In this document: positions 30,755 to 37,042 of the stretch, in pieces | Position numbering within the stretch: position 1 is the stretch's first letter | How the letters are laid out: every line of letters starts with the position of its first letter | Assembly: GCA_005402585.1 (NCBI GenBank) | Contig: BIFP01000032.1 | Coordinates: forward strand, 1 to 37,042 | Length of the DNA: 37,042 nt | Reading direction: 5' to 3' | Source: Micromonosporaceae bacterium KJ-029 | Lineage (GTDB): Bacteria > Actinomycetota > Actinomycetes > Mycobacteriales > Micromonosporaceae | Program-made: the position numbers and the translations under genes | The notes under the pieces: generated by a model | The model's database searches: none | What the model was told of the DNA's origin: nothing | What the model saw: the letters and a program-made list of their open reading frames with translations, nothing else

Positions 30755-32101
30755 GTGAAGAGCACCGTCGAGACTCTGAGCCCGACGCGCGTGCGGCTCG
30801 CCATCGAGGTGCCGTTCGTCGAGCTCGAGCCGAGCCTCAAGAAGGCGTACCGGGAGATCGGCCAGCAGATCGCGATTCCCGGCTTCCGCCGGGGCAAGGT
30901 GCCGCCCGCGATCATCGACCAGCGGGTGGGCCGGGGCACCGTGCTCAACGAAGCGGTGCAGGAGGCGATCCCGCAGAACATCGTCTCCGCGGTCCGTGAG
31001 CACGACCTGAAGACCCTGGGCCGCCCCGAGGTCGAGATCACGGAGTTCAACGACGGCGACTCGCTCAACTTCACCGCCGAGGTCGACGTCCGGCCGGAGA
31101 TCACCGTGCCCGATCTGGCCAGCGTCGAGGTCACCGTCGACGAGCTGCAGGTCGACGACAGCGAGATCGACGAGCAGGTGAAGAACCTGCGCGAGCGGTT
31201 CGCCACCCTCAAGACCGTCGAGCGGCCCGCCGCCGAGGGCGACTACGTGCAGATCGACCTGCGGGCGACTGTCGACGGCGAGGAGGTGCCGGGCGGCTCG
31301 GCCAGCAACATCTCGCACGAGGTGGGCAGCAAGCAGCTCCTGCCGGGTCTGGACGAGGCCGTTGTCGGCCTCTCCGCCGGTGAGGACACCACCTTCACCA
31401 CCCAGCTCGTCGGTGGTGACTTCGCCGGCCGGGACGCCGAGGTCCTGGTGACCGTGCGCACGGTCAAGGAGAAGGAGCTGCCCGCGCTGGACGACGACTT
31501 CGCCCAGATGGCCAGCGAGTTCGACACCATCGAGGAACTGCGCGGCGACCTGCGTGAGCGGGTCACCCGGGGCAAGCGGGTCGAGCAGATCTACGCCGCC
31601 CGGGACAAGGCCCTCGAGCAGCTCGTCGACGCCGCCGAGGTTCCGGCGCCGGAGGGCGTGGTCCGTGACGAGGTGGAGAGCCGCAAGCAGGCGATGGTCG
31701 ACCAGCTGGAGCGGATCGGCGCCTCGCTGGAGGACTACCTCGCCGCCGAGGAGAAGACCGAGGAGCAGATCGACGCCGAGCTGACCGAGGCCGCCACCCA
31801 GGGCGTCAAGGTCCAGCTGCTGCTCGACACCCTCGCCGACGCCGAGGACGTGCAGGTCTCCGACGACGAGTTCGGCCACGAGATCGTGCACCGCGCGCAG
31901 CGCGCCGGCATGGCCCCCCAGCAGTACTACGACCAGCTGGTCCGCTCCGGCGCGGCCGGTGCGGTCTACGGCGACGTCCGGCGGGGCAAGGCGCTGGCCG
32001 CGGTCCTGGAGCGCATCACGATCAAGGACTCGGCCGGCAACGAGGTCACCATGGACGCCCTGCGCGAGGCGGGCGAGCAGGAGCACGCGCACGAGCACTG
32101 A
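30755..32101 (+). CDS. tig: trigger factor (ribosome-associated chaperone)
   Basis: This 448-residue chaperone and peptidyl-prolyl isomerase binds nascent chains at the ribosome exit. The ribosome-binding signature PGFRRGKVP is at residues 42-50. The FKBP-like domain lies at about 155-240, and the long acidic helical C-domain ends in a His/Glu tail (EHAHEH). The GTG at 30755 has AAGGAG 7 nt upstream. It is followed by a terminator and then clpP1-clpP2, the classic bacterial tig-clpP-clpX order. It is likely transcribed alone. Confidence 0.96.
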   Translation: MKSTVETLSPTRVRLAIEVPFVELEPSLKKAYREIGQQIAIPGFRRGKVPPAIIDQRVGRGTVLNEAVQEAIPQNIVSAVREHDLKTLGRPEVEITEFNDGDSLNFTAEVDVRPEITVPDLASVEVTVDELQVDDSEIDEQVKNLRERFATLKTVERPAAEGDYVQIDLRATVDGEEVPGGSASNISHEVGSKQLLPGLDEAVVGLSAGEDTTFTTQLVGGDFAGRDAEVLVTVRTVKEKELPALDDDFAQMASEFDTIEELRGDLRERVTRGKRVEQIYAARDKALEQLVDAAEVPAPEGVVRDEVESRKQAMVDQLERIGASLEDYLAAEEKTEEQIDAELTEAATQGVKVQLLLDTLADAEDVQVSDDEFGHEIVHRAQRAGMAPQQYYDQLVRSGAAGAVYGDVRRGKALAAVLERITIKDSAGNEVTMDALREAGEQEHAHEH

Positions 32102-32109
32102 TCGCCGGG

Positions 32110-32149
32110 TCGGGCCACCGTCCGCCGGTCGCGGTGGATGGTGGCCCGA
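32110..32149 (+). terminator. terminator after tig
   Basis: A perfect 10-bp stem (32110-32119 with 32140-32149) encloses a loop that can pair further. It lies 9 bp beyond the tig stop and is followed by a short pyrimidine run. Confidence 0.65.
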
Positions 32150-32179
32150 TCCCTTTCCGGGTACGCCTTCGGCGGGCTG

Positions 32180-32193
32180 CGCTGAGAGCGAAC
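32180..32193. promoter_or_regulatory. ClgR-like operator upstream of clpP1
   Basis: The sequence CGCTGAGAGCGAAC fits the core CGC-YNANR-GCG-WWS of the corynebacterial ClgR motif. The outer W positions on the left are not matched. A TAGTGT -10-like box at 32232-32237 lies about 40 bp downstream, a position suited to activation. ClgR activates clp genes in other actinobacteria. Operation here is inferred. Confidence 0.5.
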
Positions 32194-32270
32194 AGTGCCC
32201 CGACCGGGACTATGCCTCCCGGCGTAGCGGTTAGTGTCGGACACGACGGTACGGAGAGCGAAGGGCTGCC

Positions 32271-32912
32271 ATGACCGACATGCACATCCCAGCGAAGCCG
32301 TTTCGGGCGATCGACGCCCGTGGCGGCGACACTATTGGCAACCTCGACGACTCGGTCTACAACCGGTTGCTCAAGGAGCGGATCATCTTCCTGGGCAGCG
32401 AGGTGACCGACCAGGTCGCCAACCGCATCTGCGCGCAGCTGCTGCTGCTCGCCGCGGAGGACCCGGACCGCGACATCAACCTCTGGATCAACTCGCCCGG
32501 CGGCTCGGTCTACTCCGGCATGGCGATCTACGACACCATGCAGTTCATCGACAACGATGTGTCGACGGTGGCGATGGGCATGGCTGCCTCGATGGGCCAG
32601 CTGCTGCTCTGCGCGGGCACCAAGGGCAAGCGTTACGCCCTGCCGCACGCGCGGATCATGATGCACCAGCCCTCCGGCGGCATGGGCGGCACCGCCGCCG
32701 ACATCGCGATCCAGGCCGAGCAGATGCTCTACACCAAGCGGATGTTCCAGGAGCGGGTCGCGTTCCACACCGGCCGGAGCGCGGCGGAGATCGAGGCGGA
32801 CTCGGACCGCGACCGCTGGTTCACCGCCCAGGAGGCGATGGACTACGGCTTCATCGACAAGGTGATCACCGGAGCCGCTCAGGTTCCGGAAGGCGCCGGG
32901 ACCCTGAGCTGA
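32271..32912 (+). CDS. clpP1: ATP-dependent Clp protease proteolytic subunit 1
   Basis: This serine peptidase of 213 residues is a subunit of the ClpP barrel that degrades proteins fed by ClpX or ClpC. Triad Ser107 (GMAASMG), His132 (MMHQPSGG) and Asp181 (DRDRWF) are present. The NSPGGSVYSG oxyanion loop and normal length fit. The ATG at 32271 has GAAGGG upstream. It is 14 bp from clpP2, and in actinobacteria the two products assemble a mixed tetradecamer. Confidence 0.95.
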   Translation: MTDMHIPAKPFRAIDARGGDTIGNLDDSVYNRLLKERIIFLGSEVTDQVANRICAQLLLLAAEDPDRDINLWINSPGGSVYSGMAIYDTMQFIDNDVSTVAMGMAASMGQLLLCAGTKGKRYALPHARIMMHQPSGGMGGTAADIAIQAEQMLYTKRMFQERVAFHTGRSAAEIEADSDRDRWFTAQEAMDYGFIDKVITGAAQVPEGAGTLS

Positions 32913-32926
32913 CCGAGGAGCTGACG

Positions 32927-33589
32927 ATGACCGACCTGAGCCTGCCGCCCCAGTTCGCGGCCGTGCACAACCGCTACGTCCTGCCGTCGTTCGTCGAGCG
33001 CACGTCGTACGGGGTCAAGGAGTCCAACCCGTACAACAAGCTCTTCGAGGACCGGATCATCTTCCTCGGCGTCCAGGTGGACGACGCGTCGGCCAACGAC
33101 GTGATGGCCCAGCTGCTCACCCTGGAGGGGACGGACCCCGACCGGGACATCATCATGTACATCAACTCGCCCGGCGGCTCGTTCACCGCCATGACGGCGA
33201 TCTATGACACCATGCAGTACGTCCGGCCCGACATCCAGACCGTCTGCCTGGGTCAGGCCGCCTCCGCCGCGGCGGTGCTGCTGTCCGCTGGCACCCCGGG
33301 CAAGCGGATGGCGCTGCCGAACTCGCGGATCATCATCCACCAGCCGGCCACCGAGGGCGGCTACGGGCAGGGCTCGGACATCGAGATCCAGGCCCGGGAG
33401 ATCCTGCGGATGCGTACCCAGCTGGAGGAGATGCTCTCCCGGCACTGCAACCAGCCGGTCGAGAAGGTCCGCAGGGACATTGACCGCGACAAGATCATGA
33501 CGGCTGAGGAGTCCCGCGAGTACGGGTTGGTCGACACCATTCTCAGCAGTCGCAAGAAGGGACTGCTGGCCGCGAACGCCGCTGGCTGA
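32927..33589 (+). CDS. clpP2: ATP-dependent Clp protease proteolytic subunit 2
   Basis: This is the second ClpP subunit, 220 residues. The triad is Ser113 (GQAASAAA), His138 (IIHQPATEGG) and Asp188 (DIDRDKIM). The longer N-terminal segment (about 35 residues before the core) and the GYGQGSD handle region are typical of actinobacterial ClpP2. The ATG at 32927 has GAGGAG with 6-nt spacing. It is co-transcribed with clpP1 and separated from clpX by a strong terminator, so clpX needs its own promoter. Confidence 0.95.
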   Translation: MTDLSLPPQFAAVHNRYVLPSFVERTSYGVKESNPYNKLFEDRIIFLGVQVDDASANDVMAQLLTLEGTDPDRDIIMYINSPGGSFTAMTAIYDTMQYVRPDIQTVCLGQAASAAAVLLSAGTPGKRMALPNSRIIIHQPATEGGYGQGSDIEIQAREILRMRTQLEEMLSRHCNQPVEKVRRDIDRDKIMTAEESREYGLVDTILSSRKKGLLAANAAG

Positions 33590-33598
33590 CCAGGTCGG

Positions 33599-33638
33599 GT
33601 CAGAGGTCGGCTGGTCACGTTGCCGGCCGACCTCTGAC
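33599..33638 (+). terminator. terminator between clpP2 and clpX
   Basis: A perfect 13-bp stem (33599-33611 with 33626-33638) with a 14-nt loop starts 10 bp after the clpP2 stop. A small 7-bp hairpin (33654-33671) follows, after a short T run. Confidence 0.75.
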
Positions 33639-33796
33639 ACACCCGTTTTGGGGGTCGGAGAAACCTCCGACAGCGGGTAACGTCGGTTCCGTACCACTTG
33701 GCCGGGGCGACCGGCGGGGTGAGAAGAAGACGAGCGGAGCGTAGCGTCCGCAGGTCGTGGCCGGGGCTCCGGCCGATGAGTGCAGGGAGAACGTAG

Positions 33797-35092
33797 GTGG
33801 CACGGATCGGTGACGGCGGCGACCTACTCAAGTGCTCCTTCTGCGGCAAGTCGCAGAAGCAGGTCAAGAAGCTCATCGCGGGCCCCGGGGTCTACATCTG
33901 CGACGAGTGCATCGATCTCTGTAACGAGATCATCGAAGAGGAGTTGGCCGAGTCCGGCGAGGTGAAGTGGGAAGAGCTTCCCAAGCCGATGGAGATCTGC
34001 CAGTTCCTCGACACCTACGTCGTGGGGCAGGAGCAGGCCAAGAAGGCGCTCGCCGTCGCGGTCTACAACCACTACAAGCGGATCCAGGCCGAGGCGGCCG
34101 GCGCGCCGGGCTCCGGTAACGACGGCGTCGAGCTGGCCAAGTCGAACATCCTGCTGCTCGGCCCGACCGGGTGCGGCAAGACCCACCTGGCGCAGACCCT
34201 CGCGCGGATGCTCAACGTGCCGTTCGCCATCGCCGACGCCACCGCCCTGACCGAGGCCGGCTACGTCGGCGAGGACGTGGAGAACATCCTCCTCAAGCTG
34301 ATCCAGGCCGCGGACTACGACATCAAGCGGGCCGAGACCGGCATCATCTACATCGACGAGGTCGACAAGATCGCCCGTAAGTCGGAGAATCCGTCGATCA
34401 CCCGGGACGTCTCCGGCGAGGGTGTCCAGCAGGCGCTGCTGAAGATGCTCGAAGGCACCGTGGCGAACGTCCCGCCGCAGGGCGGTCGCAAGCACCCGCA
34501 CCAGGAGTTCATCCAGATCGACACCACCAACGTGCTGTTCATCTGCGGTGGGGCCTTCGCCGGCCTGGATCAGATCATCGAGGCGCGTACGGGGCACGGC
34601 GGCACCGGTTTCGGTGCCCGGCTCCGCGCGGTCTCCGAGCGCTCCACCGACGACATCTTCAGCCAGGTGATGCCGGAGGACATGCTCAAGTTCGGGCTGA
34701 TCCCGGAGTTCATCGGCCGCCTTCCGGTGATCACCAGCGTGCGCAGCCTGGACCGTACGGCCCTGGTCCGGATCCTCACCGAGCCCCGCAACGCCCTGGT
34801 CCGGCAGTACCAGCGCCTGTTCGAGCTGGACGGTGTCGAGCTGGAGTTCGAGCGGCCGGCGCTGGAGGCGATCGCGGACCAGGCGATGCTGCGCGGCACC
34901 GGCGCCCGCGGGCTGCGCGCCATCATGGAAGAGGTCCTGCTCTCCGTGATGTACGAGGTGCCCAGCAACCCCGACGCCGCCCGGGTGCTGATCACCCGCG
35001 AGGCGGTGCTGGAGAACGTGAACCCGACGATCGTGCCCCGTGAGTTCAGCGGCCGCCGCGCCCGGCGTGAGCGCGAGGAGAAGTCCGCCTGA
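33797..35092 (+). CDS. clpX: ATP-dependent Clp protease ATPase subunit ClpX
   Basis: This AAA+ unfoldase of 431 residues recognises substrates and threads them into ClpP. The N-terminal zinc-binding domain has Cys13-x2-Cys16 and Cys35-x2-Cys38. Walker A GPTGCGKT is at 122-129, the pore loop GYVGED at 155-160, and Walker B IIYIDEVD at 183-190. An RKH loop follows GGRKHPHQ, and the sensor/arginine region RGTGARGLR is normal. The GTG at 33797 has GGGAGA about 7 nt upstream. Complete and of normal length. Confidence 0.96.
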   Translation: MARIGDGGDLLKCSFCGKSQKQVKKLIAGPGVYICDECIDLCNEIIEEELAESGEVKWEELPKPMEICQFLDTYVVGQEQAKKALAVAVYNHYKRIQAEAAGAPGSGNDGVELAKSNILLLGPTGCGKTHLAQTLARMLNVPFAIADATALTEAGYVGEDVENILLKLIQAADYDIKRAETGIIYIDEVDKIARKSENPSITRDVSGEGVQQALLKMLEGTVANVPPQGGRKHPHQEFIQIDTTNVLFICGGAFAGLDQIIEARTGHGGTGFGARLRAVSERSTDDIFSQVMPEDMLKFGLIPEFIGRLPVITSVRSLDRTALVRILTEPRNALVRQYQRLFELDGVELEFERPALEAIADQAMLRGTGARGLRAIMEEVLLSVMYEVPSNPDAARVLITREAVLENVNPTIVPREFSGRRARREREEKSA

Positions 35093-35154
35093 CTCCTGCC
35101 GGCGTCACCGGCTCGCGCTACGCACAACCGCTGTTCGCCCGTACGCTGGCAGCC

Positions 35155-35952
35155 ATGCGCGTCGCCGTCTGCCAGCTGAACTCCCGCGACGACCGGAAGG
35201 CGAACCTCGCCGCCGCGGAGACCCTGATCGACCGCGCGGCCGACGCCGGCGCGGACCTGGTGCTCCTCCCCGAGTATGTCGACTACCTGGGCCCCGGCAC
35301 CGGGATGCCCGCACCGGAGCCGGTCGACGGCGAGGTCGGGGAGTTCTTCGCCGCCGTCGCCCGCAGGCGGCGCGTCTGGCTGATCGCCGGGTCCTTCCAC
35401 GAGGCTGGCCCCGACCCCGACCACACGTGGAACACAACCCTGGTCTTCGACCGCTCGGGCACGCTCGCCGGCAGCTACCGAAAGATCCACCTGTACGACG
35501 TGGAGATCCCCGGCCGGGTCTCGTACCGGGAGTCGGCGACGGTGGCCCCCGGTGACCAGCCGGTGGTGGTCGACGTCGAGGGGCTCCGGGTGGGGCTCTC
35601 GATCTGCTACGACCTTCGTTTCCCCGAGCTGTACCGGCAGCTCGCCACCGACGGTGGCGCCCACCTGCTGGTGGTGCCCGCGGCGTTCATGATGCACACC
35701 GGGCGCGACCACTGGGAGGTGCTGCTACGCGCCCGAGCGATCGAGAACCAGTGCTTCGTCGCGGCGGCGGGCCAGACCGGTGACCACGAGCCCGGTCGCA
35801 CTTGTTACGGGCGGAGCATGGTGGTCGACGCGTGGGGGACGCTGTTGTCCCAGGTGCCGGACGGTCCGGGGTTCGCGGTTGCCGACCTCGACCTGGACCG
35901 CCTGGAGCGCATCCGCGCCGAGCTGCCGAGCCTGTCCAACCGCCGGCTCTGA
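35155..35952 (+). CDS. carbon-nitrogen hydrolase (nitrilase superfamily)
   Basis: This amidase-type enzyme of 265 residues has the nitrilase triad Glu40 (LLPEY), Lys110 (YRKIHLYDVE) and Cys151 (ICYDLRFPELY). The sequence style, with HLYDVEIPG and ICYDLRFPE, is close to Nit1/Nit2-type omega-amidases and deaminated-glutathione amidases rather than plant nitrilases. The true substrate is unknown, and mycothiol-using actinobacteria lack glutathione. The ATG at 35155 has no Shine-Dalgarno but TACGCT lies 7 nt upstream, suggesting leaderless transcription separate from clpX. Confidence 0.88.
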   Translation: MRVAVCQLNSRDDRKANLAAAETLIDRAADAGADLVLLPEYVDYLGPGTGMPAPEPVDGEVGEFFAAVARRRRVWLIAGSFHEAGPDPDHTWNTTLVFDRSGTLAGSYRKIHLYDVEIPGRVSYRESATVAPGDQPVVVDVEGLRVGLSICYDLRFPELYRQLATDGGAHLLVVPAAFMMHTGRDHWEVLLRARAIENQCFVAAAGQTGDHEPGRTCYGRSMVVDAWGTLLSQVPDGPGFAVADLDLDRLERIRAELPSLSNRRL

Positions 35953-36123
35953 CCGCCACCGGAGCCTGTCGAGGTTCCGGCCCGACTCGCGGCGGGGCTC
36001 AAGCGGCGGTCCGGCAAGGCGGAGATCGGTCCGGATACCACCGGTGCTGCAATCGGCCGGGTTCCAACGCCGCCGGTCGTCGGCTGCGGACGGCGTGGTC
36101 GGGCAGCGACTCCGACCTAGGCC

Positions 36124-36351
36124 CTAACCCTGCATCAGTACACCCACAAGCGCGAACCCGGCGATGGCGGCTGCGGTGACCAGCAGCGCCGTGCTCATCC
36201 GCGAGGGGCCCCGCCGTGCCAGCCGAACGATCGAGATCAGGACGGCGAAGAGCACGAAGGCTCCGATGATCAGCTGCCAGAAGGGCGCTAGCAGGCCGAG
36301 CAGCGCGTCCTCGGCGAGGACCGGGCTGGCGGGCCGGGACACGTCATCCAT
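36124..36351 (-). CDS. small two-helix membrane protein
   Basis: This protein of about 75 residues has a short acidic N-terminus and two hydrophobic helices (LLAPFWQLIIGAFVLFAVLI, then LLVTAAAIAGFALVGVLM) joined by a basic loop RLARRGPSR. The start may be the ATG at 36351 or a GTG at 36360, and neither has a clear ribosome site. It is transcribed away from the rrn promoters. The function is unknown. Positions 35953-36123 between it and the nitrilase gene show nothing clear. Confidence 0.6.
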   Translation of the reverse strand: MDDVSRPASPVLAEDALLGLLAPFWQLIIGAFVLFAVLISIVRLARRGPSRMSTALLVTAAAIAGFALVGVLMQG

Positions 36352-36469
36352 GCCAGACACTCTGGCACGCCCGCGCCGTCCGCGGTCGTCAGCGCGAGGA
36401 CCACGACCGCGGACGTCCGCTCCGTGGGGATGAGCCGCGAGGCGTTCGGAAAGATCGACAGGCGATGAT

Positions 36470-36498
36470 TTGCCTTCTTCGGGGCGTCCGCGTAACTT
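36470..36498 (+). promoter_or_regulatory. candidate rrn promoter 1
   Basis: TTGCCT (36470-36475) and TAACTT (36493-36498) are separated by exactly 17 bp. It is the most distal of three such pairs before the 16S gene. Confidence 0.45.
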
Positions 36499-36614
36499 TC
36501 TCTCTGCACGCGGGAGGCCGGGGCAAACCGGCCGAGAACGGGCGCCAGGGCCGCGACGGCGATGTCGAGCGCGGACCTGAGACCGGGTGGTGCGAGAGTC
36601 TCCATGAGATGGAG

Positions 36615-36643
36615 TTGCGATCGCGAAGCCGGCCGGGTAGAGT
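36615..36643 (+). promoter_or_regulatory. candidate rrn promoter 2
   Basis: TTGCGA (36615-36620) and TAGAGT (36638-36643) are separated by exactly 17 bp, in the same orientation as the 16S gene. Confidence 0.45.
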
Positions 36644-36782
36644 ACTGAAGCCGGCAGGAGCCGGGCGGGTCACCGCGAGTGGTGATCGGCCGGTCTGCGG
36701 CTCTCCACGACAGAAGCGACCGCCGCTAGGCGTGCGTAGACGTGGGCCCCGAACGATCTTCGAAAATGCCCGATAGCTCGGG

Positions 36783-36811
36783 TTGACCTCGAAGAGTGAG
36801 TCGGATAGTTT
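36783..36811 (+). promoter_or_regulatory. main rrn promoter candidate (promoter 3)
   Basis: TTGACC (36783-36788) and TAGTTT (36806-36811) are separated by 17 bp, the closest match to consensus of the three. Transcription from here would give a leader of about 190 nt before 16S rRNA. From about 36840 onward the base composition becomes AT-richer, as usual for rrn leaders. Confidence 0.65.
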
Positions 36812-36866
36812 GGAGCGGTTGCCCCAGACACGGTTTCGGTAACGGGATCGCGTGTGGTGTGTGGTT

Positions 36867-36886
36867 GTTCTTTGAGAACTCAACAG
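36867..36886 (+). promoter_or_regulatory. conserved rrn leader motif
   Basis: GTTCTTTGAGAAC followed by TCAACAG is a motif commonly seen in actinobacterial 16S leaders. It forms a small hairpin (GTTC/GAAC) and is associated with rRNA leader processing or antitermination in general terms. Confidence 0.45.
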
Positions 36887-37004
36887 GGTGCTTGATAAGC
36901 CAGTGCCAAATTGATTATTACCCCGGACTGGTCAGGCTTTGGTCTGTACTGGTTGGGATTCCTTTGGCAACACTTTTTGTTGTCGGGATGGATTGTTCAA
37001 CAGG

Positions 37005-37042
37005 TTTTTGTTGGAGAGTTTGATCCTGGCTCAGGACGAACG
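37005..37042 (+). rRNA. 16S ribosomal RNA, 5' end only
   Basis: The universal 16S start GGAGAGTTTGATCCTGGC is followed by TCAGGACGAACG and is cut by the window end. The exact mature 5' end is approximate. The gene continues to the right and marks the start of an rrn operon. Confidence 0.95.

Overview
The window is very GC-rich and strongly codon-biased. It carries actinobacterial hallmarks: a group 2 truncated haemoglobin (trHbO), an Eis-type acetyltransferase, a DsbA-like protein of the Rv2466c family, tandem clpP1-clpP2 with a separate clpX, DUF5130, many GTG starts and leaderless genes. The sequence suggests a Micromonospora-like member of the Micromonosporaceae chromosome. The window ends in the first bases of a 16S rRNA gene, so its right edge is the upstream flank of an rrn operon. 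No phage, insertion sequence, plasmid gene or CRISPR array was seen.

Layout. Positions 1-6340 hold mostly minus-strand housekeeping and surface genes: trHbO and an MFS exporter, an MscS channel, a plus-strand HNH nuclease, a sortase with its probable surface-protein substrate, and an Lrp/AsnC regulator. Positions 6484-17388 hold a large plus-strand operon that encodes nearly the whole route from tryptophan to central metabolism. The order is tryptophan 2,3-dioxygenase, kynureninase, kynurenine 3-monooxygenase, aminomuconate-semialdehyde dehydrogenase, oxopentenoate hydratase, acylating acetaldehyde dehydrogenase, hydroxy-oxovalerate aldolase, oxalocrotonate decarboxylase, RidA-type aminomuconate deaminase, 3-hydroxyanthranilate dioxygenase and ACMS decarboxylase. 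The products are alanine, pyruvate and acetyl-CoA. A dedicated kynurenine formamidase is missing. An amidase-signature enzyme follows at 17505. The divergent Lrp-type gene is the obvious regulator.

Positions 19021-30092 are a mixed conserved region: a small membrane protein with DUF5130, aminopeptidase N, a DsbA-like oxidoreductase, DUF1015, RpiB, Eis, a questin-oxidase-like enzyme, small membrane proteins and a thioredoxin-like protein. Positions 30105-35952 hold tRNA-Gly, tRNA-Pro, trigger factor, clpP1-clpP2, clpX and a nitrilase-family enzyme, which together form a protein-folding and proteolysis block. A ClgR-like operator lies before clpP1. Positions 36361-37042 are the rrn promoter and leader region with three plausible promoters.

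The most unusual feature is a set of three unrelated short dispersed repeats concentrated in or near the tryptophan operon. The first is a 23-bp-stem palindrome whose 28-nt loop is identical in two copies of opposite orientation while the stems differ. The second is a roughly 41-60 bp element. One copy interrupts the acetaldehyde dehydrogenase reading frame without breaking it, and the other sits at the next gene junction between 6-bp direct repeats. The third is a 56-bp GGGGCCCC/TTAAC element directly after two stop codons. The operon is otherwise packed with ATGA/GTGA overlaps or short gaps.
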